Shown here: piece by piece, positions 16,239 to 25,197 of the stretch | Position numbering within the stretch: position 1 is the first letter of the stretch | Layout: each line of letters opens with the position of its first letter | Origin: Caryophanales bacterium | GTDB taxonomy: Bacteria > Bacillota_I > Bacilli_A > RF39 > UBA660 | DNA length: 64,000 nucleotides | Direction of reading: 5' to 3' | NCBI GenBank assembly: GCA_016282375.1 | Contig: JAEEKI010000014.1 | Location: 1 to 64,000 of the forward strand | Notes under the pieces: generated by a model | What the model saw: only the letters and a program-made list of their open reading frames with translations | Database searches by the model: none | What the model was told of the DNA's origin: nothing | Made by a program: the position numbers and the translations under genes

Positions 16239-17219
16239 GCAATTGCTTATATCAAGTGTTATTCCTGCATCGATAAAGGCTTGATATAGTGCTTGTTTGG
16301 CACTAGCTTTTTGCTCAATTGTAAACGAACATCCATCACATGCTGTATGTCCTTCAAGACCATATTGGGTATATGGTTGGGATAAACATATTTCATGTCC
16401 CTGAATTGTTGCACATGCATAGTACTTATTACTATCTTGTCCTATATATACGTTATGTCCTGTTGCTTGTCCACTAGTTTGTAGTGTTCCACCATAATTG
16501 GGATGTATACATGGATTATCATATGTATATGTACTTGTATCAAACCAATAACTTGTTAGGCCTGATGGGCTTGCTGTTCCTGCTACACATGAGACATTTG
16601 CTACTTTAAATCTTCCTGCATATGTTTTCCCTGATAATGTACTTTGATCGGCATTTACATTATAGAATTTACTGGTTAATGTCCATACTGCTGTACTTGT
16701 CGAAGAACCTGTTCCATCTATTTGCGCTCCACTTACTACCATTGCCGCATAATTTGTATATGTTAATGTCGATAAATCTGTTTCACTAGAAATACTATTC
16801 GTTCCTTCGGATACATGCGTATTTGAGGCTAGCGTTCCTTGGATCGTAAATTCATTACCTGTTACTCCACTTGTATGTGCTGTATACTTATCCGTTGAAG
16901 TCCATTCATAGATAATGTCATAAGTACACACCATACTATAATCAGTATTGGCTGTAAAATTAACGGTTAAAGTCGTTGAATTATTGGCTGCTACGGTTCC
17001 ATTATTGGCTTGAACCATATTCGCTGCTGTTATATTTAATTGCATTCCTCCACCTAATGTATCAAACACCATATTATTCCTTTCGGTTACCGTATTGGCA
17101 TTGGCTACGTTTGTTATATTCATATTACCCGTTGCGAAGTATGCATATGTTGCAAACGTAATAATGGTTAATAACATTACGATTGCTATACTCATTAAAA
17201 TAATATTCTTTCTTTTCAT
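16095..17219 (-). CDS. secreted pilin/TasA-like protein with Cys/Gly-rich variable C-terminus
   Basis: The protein is about 374 residues from the ATG at 17219 (AGGAG upstream; an ATG five codons earlier lacks one). The N-terminus is a SipW-type or class III-like signal: K-R-K-N, a hydrophobic stretch, then A-T-Y-A-Y-F. A Thr/Asn-rich beta domain follows. The last 50 residues are rich in Cys and Gly with a repeating C-x-V-x-x-x-G-x-x-x-C pattern and coincide with a GC-rich patch. Family resemblance is to camelysin/TasA-like surface proteins. The sharp codon shift at the 3' end suggests a separately evolving ligand-facing segment. No signal peptidase gene is adjacent; a SipW-type one is at 58.9 kb. 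Confidence 0.72.
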   Translation of the reverse strand: MKRKNIILMSIAIVMLLTIITFATYAYFATGNMNITNVANANTVTERNNMVFDTLGGGMQLNITAANMVQANNGTVAANNSTTLTVNFTANTDYSMVCTYDIIYEWTSTDKYTAHTSGVTGNEFTIQGTLASNTHVSEGTNSISSETDLSTLTYTNYAAMVVSGAQIDGTGSSTSTAVWTLTSKFYNVNADQSTLSGKTYAGRFKVANVSCVAGTASPSGLTSYWFDTSTYTYDNPCIHPNYGGTLQTSGQATGHNVYIGQDSNKYYACATIQGHEICLSQPYTQYGLEGHTACDGCSFTIEQKASAKQALYQAFIDAGITLDISNCNAGFDNIYCYGGGLYCGVEIAGSVFCGGGSPDEGCNVNDHGHAWCDS

Positions 17220-17328
17220 ATGTACTCCTATCATATATGTTTAGTATATCATATTTTTTTAACAAATTTGATATAAAAAAAAGGAAATTAGAAATTAATC
17301 TTGTATATATAAGGGTGAAAGGAGGTAC

Positions 17329-18291
17329 ATGACTAAATTTTATACTTCTAAGTATGATCGTGTTTTTCGTTCCATCTTTATTGATGATGATAACCATGAA
17401 TTACTCGAAGGTCTTTTATCAACATGTTTAGGTACGCATATTAAAATTATTAAACTATTGAAAACCGAACTTAGTGTTAATTCCTCGAAAGAAAGAGTTA
17501 AAAGATTAGACTTACTCGTTAAAACTGTGGATGATATGATTAATCTTGAATTAAATACCAATTTTAATATTGCTACGAAAGTTAGAAATCTTAATTACTT
17601 CACTTCTTTTTATAGTTCGACTACTAATGTTGGTAGTAATTATGATTCTAAAACTGGTTATATTCATATTGATTTATTTTATGGTATGAGTCTTAATAAA
17701 CCTTGCATTGATGAATTCTCTTTATATAGTAAAGAATCTAATGATTATTATGTAGATAACTTTAAGATTATTATTGTCAATATGGACAAGATTATGAAGT
17801 TTTGGTATGATGAAAACGAAAAGATGATTAAGCAGTACGACTTACTTATTATGCTAAATTTAGAACCTAATGATTTAAACAAACTAGAAAAGATTAGCAA
17901 TAATAAGAAATTAGTCAAAAAATATAAGGATAAGGTGTGTAAATTGAATGAAGATTATGATTTCCTAGCTCCGATATCAGCCGAGCAAGATTACATTATG
18001 CTTATGAATACAGAGAAACAATTAGCCGTTGAAGAAGGATACGCCGAAGGAAAAGAAGAAGGCTATGTCGAAGGAAAAGAAAAAGGCTATAAGGACGGTA
18101 TTGAACAAGGTATTGAACAAGGTATCGAACAAGGTATCGAACAAGGCATCGAACAAGGTATCGAAAAAGGTTCTATGCAAAGTAAAATCGAAATAATTAA
18201 AAATATGCAAAATAATCATTTATCTAAAGAGCAAATAATAAAATATCTTGGAATTAGTGAAGAAGAATATTATTTCTTAATAAAAGAGTAA
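17329..18291 (+). CDS. Rpn-family PD-(D/E)XK nuclease / putative transposase
   Basis: The protein is 320 residues. The N-terminal 200 residues match the Rpn/PDDEXK_2 family (Y-D-R-V-F-R-S-I-F start; R-L-D-L-L-V-K then N-L-E-L-N with the Asp and Glu of the nuclease core). Such proteins promote recombination and are often called transposases without forming classical insertion sequences; no terminal inverted repeats are seen here. The C-terminal part has G-Y-x-E-G-K-E repeats and then six tandem G-I-E-Q units (residues 257-280), typical of this family. AAAGGAGG precedes the ATG. Confidence 0.83.
   Translation: MTKFYTSKYDRVFRSIFIDDDNHELLEGLLSTCLGTHIKIIKLLKTELSVNSSKERVKRLDLLVKTVDDMINLELNTNFNIATKVRNLNYFTSFYSSTTNVGSNYDSKTGYIHIDLFYGMSLNKPCIDEFSLYSKESNDYYVDNFKIIIVNMDKIMKFWYDENEKMIKQYDLLIMLNLEPNDLNKLEKISNNKKLVKKYKDKVCKLNEDYDFLAPISAEQDYIMLMNTEKQLAVEEGYAEGKEEGYVEGKEKGYKDGIEQGIEQGIEQGIEQGIEQGIEKGSMQSKIEIIKNMQNNHLSKEQIIKYLGISEEEYYFLIKE
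18097..18168 (+). repeat. six 12-bp tandem repeats inside the Rpn gene
   Basis: Units of the form GGTAT(T/C)GAACAA occur six times in a row in frame, encoding G-I-E-Q (the last unit G-I-E-K). Because the period is a multiple of three, copy-number change by slippage would keep the reading frame. Confidence 0.9.
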
Positions 18292-18316
18292 CATATCAAT
18301 GTATGTTACTCTTTTT
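18282..18316. terminator. bidirectional terminator between rpn and xfp
   Basis: AAAAGAGTAACATA pairs with TATGTTACTCTTTT (14-bp stem, 6-base loop), followed by a T tract on the plus strand and an A tract on the other side. It overlaps the 3' end of the rpn gene and abuts the xfp stop codon. Confidence 0.88.
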
Positions 18317-20691
18317 TATTTTTTTGCCTTAGCTATTTCTTCTTCCCATTTCCAGTTTTTAACTTCTGGCATATCTTCGCCATATTCATTTATATATTCT
18401 TTGTGTTCTACTAGTTTATCTTTACACCAACAAACAAGTCTTGAAGATATATTATTAAATCTTGGGATATATTTTAAAGCATCAATAACAATGTGATAAC
18501 GATCTATTTCATTTTGAACCCGCATATCAAATGGTGTGGTAATTGTTCCTTCTTCATTGTAACCATGAACATGTAATTCTTTATTATGACGATTATATGT
18601 TAATTGATGAATCAAAGATGGATAACCATGGAAGTTAAAGATGATTGGTTTATCTTTCGTAAAGATAGCATCATAATCGGCATCACTTAATCCATGAGGA
18701 TGCTTTGTATTAGATTCAAGACGCATTAAATCGACAACATTAACCATTCTGATTTTTATATCTGGAAAATTTTGTCTTAAGATTGTAATGGCCGCTAGTA
18801 CTTCAAGAGTTGGAGTATCACCACACGATGCTAAGACAATATCAGGCTCTGAGTTTTCATCATTACTAGCAAAATTCCATATGCCTACTCCATTCGTACA
18901 ATGTTTGATTGCTTCACTCATGGTAAGCCATTGCGGTCTTAAATGTTTGGAAGCAACAATTACATTTATATAATTTTTTGTTTTAATACAATGATCAAAA
19001 CATGAAATTAAACAATTAGCATCAGCTGGTAAATACATTCTTACGACATCCGATTTTTTTGTAACTAAGTGATTTAAGAAACCTGGATCTTGATGCGTAT
19101 AACCGTTATGGTCTTGTTGCCACACATGAGATGTTAAAACATAATTTAAGGAAGCAATATCTTCCCGCCATGATAAGGCATTTGTTACTTTTAACCATTT
19201 AGCATGTTGGCTCGTCATGGAATCAACGATTCTTATAAATGCTTCATAACTATGCATAAAGCCATGTCTTCCAGTTAATAAATAACCTTCGAGTGCTCCT
19301 TCACAAAAATGTTCCGAAAGATAAGAATCCATAATTCGGCCTTCACTAGCTAAGAACTCATCTTTTTTATTTAAGAAAGCGTTCCAACTACGATTCTCTT
19401 TTTCAAAAACGTGATTCAATCGATTAGATAATGCTTCATCTGGTCCAAACAAACGGAAATTGTGATTATCAGCGTTTAATTTAAAAATATCACGAATATA
19501 GGCTCCAAGTTCCATCATATCAGATGTTTCTACATCCCCAGGTTTATCAACTTTAACTGCATATTCTTTAAAATTTGGTAATCTTAATTCTTTTAAAAGC
19601 AAACCACCATTCGCATTAGGATTAGCACCCATTCGATGCTTTCCTTCTGGAATAATTTTGCGATATTCCTCTTTAAGTCTTCCTTTGTCATCAAATAATT
19701 CTTCAGGATGATAGCTTTTAAGCCAATCTTCTAATAATTTAAGATTTTCTTTTTTAGCACTAGTATCTACAGGAACTTGATGGGCTCTAAAGGTATTTTC
19801 GATTTTCTTGCCATCAACTTCCTTAGGTCCTGTCCAACCTTTTGGTGTTCTTAAGATAATCATTGGCCATTTAATATTAACCATATCTTGTTCTTTAGTA
19901 TATTTTTTTATTAAGAAGATTTCGACAATTACTTTTTCTAAAGCTTGGGCCATTTTTTCATGCATCTCATCTGGTTCACTACCTTCGACAAAATATGGAT
20001 GCCAGCCCATTCCTTTAAAATAATCTTCTAATTCTTCATGAGATATTCTAGCAAGAACAGTTGGATTAGCAATCTTATACCCATTTAAATGAAGGATTGG
20101 TAAAACGACTCCGTCATTCTTCGGACTTAAGAATTTATTTAAATGCCAAGATGTTGCCAAAGGACCTGTTTCGGCTTCTCCATCGCCAACTACGCAAGCA
20201 GCTATTAAAGATGGATTATCTAAAACGGCACCATAGGCATGAGAAAGACTATATCCTAGTTCACCACCCTCGTTAATCGAACCAGGTGTTTCTGGTGCCA
20301 CATGAGATGATACTCCCCCTGGAAAACTGAATTGTTTAAATAGTTTTTTTAATCCTTCCTCATCTTCGGTAATACTTGGATAAATTTCACTATAACTACC
20401 CTCTAGATAGGTATTGGCTATCATGGCATTTCCACCATGACCTGGTCCAGAAAGATAAATCATATTTAAATTATATTTTTTGATAATCCGGTTTAAGTGA
20501 GCATAAATAAAATTTTGACCAGGAACGGTTCCCCAGTGACCAACTATTTTTTTCTTAATATCATTTTTGGATAATGGTCTTTTTAATAAAGGATTATCTA
20601 AAAGATACAACTGACATGCTGAAAGATAGTTGGTAGCTCGCCAATAACCATCAATACTTGCTAACATACTATCGCTTAATACTTTTTCCAT
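18316..20691 (-). CDS. xfp: xylulose-5-phosphate/fructose-6-phosphate phosphoketolase
   Basis: The protein is 791 residues, the usual length for the family. It is a thiamine-diphosphate enzyme with the cofactor motif G-D-G-E-A-E-T-G-P and the phosphoketolase signatures G-P-G-H-G-G and [14 protein letters not shown]. It cleaves xylulose-5-P (and often fructose-6-P) with phosphate to acetyl-P and glyceraldehyde-3-P, the key step of heterofermentative sugar use. The start is the ATG at 20691 (AGAGGGTG five bases upstream) rather than the GTG two codons earlier. It is a single-gene transcript with its own promoter and terminator. Confidence 0.96.
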   Translation of the reverse strand: MEKVLSDSMLASIDGYWRATNYLSACQLYLLDNPLLKRPLSKNDIKKKIVGHWGTVPGQNFIYAHLNRIIKKYNLNMIYLSGPGHGGNAMIANTYLEGSYSEIYPSITEDEEGLKKLFKQFSFPGGVSSHVAPETPGSINEGGELGYSLSHAYGAVLDNPSLIAACVVGDGEAETGPLATSWHLNKFLSPKNDGVVLPILHLNGYKIANPTVLARISHEELEDYFKGMGWHPYFVEGSEPDEMHEKMAQALEKVIVEIFLIKKYTKEQDMVNIKWPMIILRTPKGWTGPKEVDGKKIENTFRAHQVPVDTSAKKENLKLLEDWLKSYHPEELFDDKGRLKEEYRKIIPEGKHRMGANPNANGGLLLKELRLPNFKEYAVKVDKPGDVETSDMMELGAYIRDIFKLNADNHNFRLFGPDEALSNRLNHVFEKENRSWNAFLNKKDEFLASEGRIMDSYLSEHFCEGALEGYLLTGRHGFMHSYEAFIRIVDSMTSQHAKWLKVTNALSWREDIASLNYVLTSHVWQQDHNGYTHQDPGFLNHLVTKKSDVVRMYLPADANCLISCFDHCIKTKNYINVIVASKHLRPQWLTMSEAIKHCTNGVGIWNFASNDENSEPDIVLASCGDTPTLEVLAAITILRQNFPDIKIRMVNVVDLMRLESNTKHPHGLSDADYDAIFTKDKPIIFNFHGYPSLIHQLTYNRHNKELHVHGYNEEGTITTPFDMRVQNEIDRYHIVIDALKYIPRFNNISSRLVCWCKDKLVEHKEYINEYGEDMPEVKNWKWEEEIAKAKK

Positions 20692-20716
20692 ATGCACACC
20701 CTCTTATTCTAATAAG

Positions 20717-20745
20717 ATTATACCCTAAAAAACATCATCAATCAA
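20717..20745 (-). promoter_or_regulatory. xfp promoter
   Basis: On the minus strand TTGATT (20740-20745) and TATAAT (20717-20722) are 17 bp apart, 25 bases before the xfp ATG. Confidence 0.85.
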
Positions 20746-20756
20746 TGAAATTGCTA

Positions 20757-20790
20757 CATAAAAAAACATACCTGTAAAAGATATGTTTAA
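20757..20790 (-). terminator. terminator of the gltX-cysS-yugP run
   Basis: On the minus strand AAACATA / TATGTTT with an 11-base loop is followed by a T run. It overlaps the yugP stop codon. Confidence 0.7.
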
Positions 20791-21452
20791 TTACGATTTC
20801 TTGTCACTAATATCAATCTGACAATTTGCATTGCACTAGTAATAACACCTGCGACATAAGTCATGGCTGCACTTCTAAGCATCGTGCTAACACCATTCGC
20901 TTCTTCATTGGTAGCAAGATGCATAGCATCAATTTGTTTTTTAGCTCGTGCAGAAGCATCTAATTCAACTGGTAAAGTAACAATTTGGAAAACTAATCCT
21001 AATGATGTTAAAGCAATTCCTAAATAGACTAAGTTAAGGGCTTGAAGAAATAAGCCAATTAAAATAATATAGTAAGAAATGGAAGTACCAATATTTACAA
21101 TAGGAACAATCGCACTCCTGATTTTAAAGAATGTATATTGTTCTTTATCTTGAATAGCATGACCGCATTCATGAGCCGCAATTGCCATCGAAGAAATACT
21201 TGTACCTTCATAAACAGCCTTAGATAAACGAACAGTTTTTCTCGTTGGATCATAGTGATCAGTTAAAACACCATCAGTCGCTACAACATATACATCTTGA
21301 AGACCGTTCTTATCAAGAATTTGTCTAGCAACTTCTTGACCTGTCATCCCTTTTTTATTAGCTATTTTTAAATATTTATTATAACTTGATTTAACGCCGA
21401 TGTCTGCAATTAAAGGTATGATTATAATTATACCTATGATTATAAAATCCAT
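20787..21452 (-). CDS. yugP: YugP-type neutral zinc metallopeptidase
   Basis: The protein is 221 residues. It has an N-terminal membrane helix, then the H-E-C-G-H zinc motif (H-E-x-x-H) in A-A-H-E-C-G-H-A-I-Q, then two or three further membrane helices. This is the layout of the YugP family of membrane-bound zinc peptidases, whose substrate is unknown. It follows cysS by 2 bp and is co-transcribed with gltX and cysS. Confidence 0.9.
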   Translation of the reverse strand: MDFIIIGIIIIIPLIADIGVKSSYNKYLKIANKKGMTGQEVARQILDKNGLQDVYVVATDGVLTDHYDPTRKTVRLSKAVYEGTSISSMAIAAHECGHAIQDKEQYTFFKIRSAIVPIVNIGTSISYYIILIGLFLQALNLVYLGIALTSLGLVFQIVTLPVELDASARAKKQIDAMHLATNEEANGVSTMLRSAAMTYVAGVITSAMQIVRLILVTRNRN

Positions 21453-21454
21453 TA

Positions 21455-22846
21455 TTATTTCACCTCATATATAGTACCATTCGGAGTATCTTTTAAAATG
21501 ATACCTTGATTTGATAACTCTTCTCTTATTTGATCTGCTAACGCATAATCTTTATTCTTTTTAGCTTCACTACGTTTAGCTATCATTTGCTCAACATATT
21601 CTTCATCAATATCTTTTTTAGCAAATGGTTTAGTTAAGTCTAAAGCTAAAACTTCATCAAATTTATTTATTAATTCTAATTTAGTATGATTATTAACACT
21701 ATCATCTTTTAATAATTCATAAAGAAGTGATAAAGCATTAGCCGTATTTAAATCATCACTGATGCATTCAATAAATCTATCATTATATTGATTAAATAAA
21801 CTATTATCTAATGAACCTTCATCGTAAATACTCAATACTTTATTACGTAATTTCTTATACGTAGCCATTGATTGATCTAATGCTTCATAATTAAATAACA
21901 GTTGTTTACGATAATGAGAATTTAAGGTCATAAAACGAAATGCTAAAGGATCATATCCTTGTTCTTCGAGTAAAGAAACCGTTAAAATAGCCCCGTTTGA
22001 TTTAGACATCTTTCCTGAATCATCTAAAAGATGTTCGTTATGAAACCAATAATTTACCCATTTGTGACCTAAATAGCTTTCACTTTGAGCAATTTCGTTG
22101 GTATGATGTGGAAAGATATTATCTACTCCACCACCATGAATATCTATGCTTTCTCCCAAATATTTGATAGAAATACCCGAACATTCAATATGCCAGCCAG
22201 GATAACCTCTTCCCCAAGGTGAATCCCATTGCAATTCTTGATGTTCGAATTTGGAAGTTGTAAACCATAATGCAAAATCAGCCTGATTTTTCTTAAAGGC
22301 ATCTTCCTCGACACCTTCTCGAACGCCGACAACCATCTCATCAGCAATATGATTAGTTAGAGCATAATAATCATTTACTTTCGATACATCAAAGTAAACA
22401 TTACCGCCTGATATATAAGCATAACCATCATCAAGTAACTTTGTAATCATCTTGATGTACATATCTATTTCACCAGTGGCTGGTTTAACAATATCTGGTC
22501 TTAAAAGGTTAAGTTTATCATAATCTTGGAAAAAGGCATCCGTATAAAACTTAGCAATTTCCATAGCACTTTTACCTTCTCGATGAACAGCTTTCATCAT
22601 CTTGTCTTCGCCTGAATCTGAATCACTTGTTAAATGACCAACATCGGTAATATTCATAGCTCTGGTAACATCATATCCTAAATACTTTAAAGTTCTTTCT
22701 AAAATATCATGGCCAATATAATTACGCATATTACCAATATGAGCATAATGATAAACCGTTGGACCACAAGTGTACATCTTTACTTTACCTTCTTCGATAG
22801 GAACAAAGTCCTCGATACTATGTGATAAAGTATTATATATTTTCAT
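21455..22846 (-). CDS. cysS: cysteinyl-tRNA synthetase
   Basis: The protein is 463 residues. It is a class I synthetase with the zinc-binding Cys in M-Y-T-C-G-P-T-V-Y, the HIGH-type motif H-I-G-N near residue 36, and K-M-S-K-S-N-G near residue 266. It charges tRNA-Cys. It lies 7 bp behind gltX, an order also common in Bacilli (gltX-cysE-cysS), but here cysE is absent from between them. No T-box leader is seen. Confidence 0.97.
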   Translation of the reverse strand: MKIYNTLSHSIEDFVPIEEGKVKMYTCGPTVYHYAHIGNMRNYIGHDILERTLKYLGYDVTRAMNITDVGHLTSDSDSGEDKMMKAVHREGKSAMEIAKFYTDAFFQDYDKLNLLRPDIVKPATGEIDMYIKMITKLLDDGYAYISGGNVYFDVSKVNDYYALTNHIADEMVVGVREGVEEDAFKKNQADFALWFTTSKFEHQELQWDSPWGRGYPGWHIECSGISIKYLGESIDIHGGGVDNIFPHHTNEIAQSESYLGHKWVNYWFHNEHLLDDSGKMSKSNGAILTVSLLEEQGYDPLAFRFMTLNSHYRKQLLFNYEALDQSMATYKKLRNKVLSIYDEGSLDNSLFNQYNDRFIECISDDLNTANALSLLYELLKDDSVNNHTKLELINKFDEVLALDLTKPFAKKDIDEEYVEQMIAKRSEAKKNKDYALADQIREELSNQGIILKDTPNGTIYEVK

Positions 22847-22853
22847 AATATCC

Positions 22854-24275
22854 CTACTTTCTTAAATTATTTAATGTTTTTTCTTTTCCAAGTAAGAATA
22901 TACAGGCATCTAATTCTGGTCCATGCATATGACCACTAGCCTTAATACGAAGTGGCATATATAGTAATTTGCCTTTAACATTTAAACTATTTTTAACATT
23001 ATCAATAGCTTTTAGAATATTATCTGTGTTCCAATCCTCGATTAATTCAATTTCACTAATGAACTTTTCAATTACTAAAGGAACTATTTCATCACTAGCA
23101 AGTAGTTCCTTACATTCATCTGATAAATTATATTCATCAGTAAAGAAGTTTTTAACTTCATCATTAATTTGAATTCCATAACTGATATGACTTTTATAAG
23201 TTAATAACAATTTATCAACCCATTCTGCAGATTTATCAGATATATCGTATGTTAAATATGGTTTAATCCATTCTAAGTATTTATCATCTGGCATTTCTTT
23301 AATATAATGAGCATTAAACCATTCTAGTTTTTTAATATCATAACAACCTGGAGCGTTAGATATTCTTTTAATATCAAAATTTTCCTCAAGTTCTTTTAAA
23401 GTAAAGAATTCTCTATTTTCTTTCGGAGACCAACCAAGTAATGCTAAATAATTAATAATGGCTTCTGGTAAGAATCCACGATTCATTAAATCCATTAGAT
23501 TATCATCTTTATTACGTTTACTAATCTTCGTTCCATCAGCTTTAATAACTAAAGGTTGATGTACATAAACAGGACTTTCCCAACCAAATGATTTATATAA
23601 TAATAAATATTTAGGCGTACTAGAAAGATACTCATTACCACGATTAACATGCGTTATTTCCATTAAATGATCATCGATAACATTAGCAAAATTATAAGTC
23701 GGAAAACCATCACTCTTAAGCAAAATTTGATCTTCTAAAGTGGCATTTTCAATCTTTATTTCACCATATACGGTATCAACATAAGAAGTGATACCTTCTT
23801 TAGGCATTTTTTGACGAATAACATATTTTTCACCAGCGGCTACTCTTTTCTTAGCTTCCTCTAAAGGAATATGTGAACAATGTCCATCATACATAAAAGG
23901 TACTTTACGAGCATTAGCTATTTCTCTTAATTTTTCTAATCTTTCTTCATCACAAAAACAATAATATGCATCACCTTTTTCAACTAACATTTCCGCATAT
24001 TTTTTATAGATATCTAATCTTTCACTTTGAAAATAAGGTCCGTAATTTCCCCCAACATTAGCACCTTCATCAGGTTTGAGGCCAACTAAATTTAAAGTTT
24101 GACAAATAAAATCAACCGCACCTTCAACTTTACGCTCCTGATCGGTATCCTCGATTCTTAAAATAAACTCTCCACCCATACTTTTGGCAGTTAAATATGC
24201 AAATAAGGCACTTCGTAAATTACCAACGTGCATATATCCTGTTGGGGATGGAGCAAATCTTGTTCTAACTTTCAT
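22854..24275 (-). CDS. gltX: glutamyl-tRNA synthetase
   Basis: The protein is about 473 residues. It is a class I synthetase with R-F-A-P-S-P-T-G-Y-M-H-V-G-N at the N-terminus and K-I-S-K-R-N near residue 250. It charges tRNA-Glu and, if the cell uses GatCAB, tRNA-Gln too. The start is the ATG at 24275, five bases behind GAGGTGG; seven extra in-frame codons upstream lack a ribosome site. It is the first gene of gltX-cysS-yugP. Confidence 0.97.
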   Translation of the reverse strand: MKVRTRFAPSPTGYMHVGNLRSALFAYLTAKSMGGEFILRIEDTDQERKVEGAVDFICQTLNLVGLKPDEGANVGGNYGPYFQSERLDIYKKYAEMLVEKGDAYYCFCDEERLEKLREIANARKVPFMYDGHCSHIPLEEAKKRVAAGEKYVIRQKMPKEGITSYVDTVYGEIKIENATLEDQILLKSDGFPTYNFANVIDDHLMEITHVNRGNEYLSSTPKYLLLYKSFGWESPVYVHQPLVIKADGTKISKRNKDDNLMDLMNRGFLPEAIINYLALLGWSPKENREFFTLKELEENFDIKRISNAPGCYDIKKLEWFNAHYIKEMPDDKYLEWIKPYLTYDISDKSAEWVDKLLLTYKSHISYGIQINDEVKNFFTDEYNLSDECKELLASDEIVPLVIEKFISEIELIEDWNTDNILKAIDNVKNSLNVKGKLLYMPLRIKASGHMHGPELDACIFLLGKEKTLNNLRK

Positions 24276-24294
24276 TTCTTCCACCTCACATAAC

Positions 24295-24323
24295 ATTTTA
24301 TCATTGTTTAACTAATAAGTAAA
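24295..24323 (-). promoter_or_regulatory. gltX-cysS-yugP promoter
   Basis: On the minus strand TTTACT (24318-24323) and TAAAAT (24295-24300) have a 17-bp spacer, 19 bases before the gltX start. Confidence 0.7.
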
Positions 24324-24333
24324 ATACTCTCAC

Positions 24334-24360
24334 AAAAAAAGATACAAAAATGTATCTTAT
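24334..24360 (-). terminator. terminator after lgt
   Basis: On the minus strand AAGATACA / TGTATCTT is followed by seven T, seven bases downstream of the lgt stop. Confidence 0.85.
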
Positions 24361-24366
24361 TCTTCT

Positions 24367-25179
24367 TTAATACCTTAGATTAGTCTTATCGAGATCATTA
24401 TATAAGTCTTCGAATTTGCCCTTTCGAGACACCGTTATGATAATGGCTAGCCCAAAAAGGAACATGATAACTGAAACAATTTGAGCCACTTTGAAACCAC
24501 CAAGCATTAAAGAATCGGTACGCATACTTTCAATAAAGAAACGTAATGCTCCGTAATAGATTAAATATAAACCTGTTGGCTTACCTATTTTCATATATTT
24601 GAAACGACGAATAATAATGATAACCATAAATCCTATAAAACATAATAATGATTCGTAAAGGAAAGTTGGTTCATAATATATATCTCCAATTTTCATGCCA
24701 TTAATAATAAACTGTGGAATATGAAGACTTTTTAAATGAGCAATTGTCGTTGCAGCACCATGTGCTTCACTATTAAAAAAGTTTCCCCATCTACCAATGG
24801 CTTGGCCAAGTAATAAAGCTGGAACGCAAAAATCCATAATACGAATGACTGGCATCTTATACTTTTTACAATATAGATATAATGTAATCAAACCCGCAAT
24901 GATACCACCATGAATAGCTAAGCCGCCTTCCCAAATGCGAAACATTGATAAGAAATCATTTTGATAATAACTGAAATTAAAGATTACATAATATAGTCTA
25001 GCTCCCAAAATACCAAAAATAATAGTCCAAAAGCATAGATTAAATAAGAAATCTTTATCTACACCGAAGCGTCTACCTTCACTATGAACTAGTTTAAAAC
25101 CTAAAAAAACCGCTACTAAAATTAATAATGTATACCATCTTAATGCAAAGCCTTTATATTCAAATATATATGGATTCAT
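24367..25179 (-). CDS. lgt: prolipoprotein diacylglyceryl transferase
   Basis: The protein is 270 residues with about seven membrane helices. It contains the family signatures H-G-G-I-I-A-G near residue 90 and G-R-W-G-N-F-F-N-S-E-A-H-G near residue 130, including the essential Arg. It transfers diacylglyceryl from phosphatidylglycerol to the lipobox Cys of prolipoproteins such as PotD in this window. It lies 18 bp behind uvrA, likely in one transcript. Confidence 0.96.
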   Translation of the reverse strand: MNPYIFEYKGFALRWYTLLILVAVFLGFKLVHSEGRRFGVDKDFLFNLCFWTIIFGILGARLYYVIFNFSYYQNDFLSMFRIWEGGLAIHGGIIAGLITLYLYCKKYKMPVIRIMDFCVPALLLGQAIGRWGNFFNSEAHGAATTIAHLKSLHIPQFIINGMKIGDIYYEPTFLYESLLCFIGFMVIIIIRRFKYMKIGKPTGLYLIYYGALRFFIESMRTDSLMLGGFKVAQIVSVIMFLFGLAIIITVSRKGKFEDLYNDLDKTNLRY

Positions 25180-25197
25180 AATATCATCTCTTTAACA

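Noticed and set aside
18097..18168. CRISPR-like repeat array
   Set aside because: The units are 12 bp, contiguous and in frame inside a gene, with no spacers.
17329..18291. Insertion sequence around the Rpn gene
   Set aside because: No terminal inverted repeats or target-site duplications are visible; flanks are ordinary intergenic sequence and terminators.
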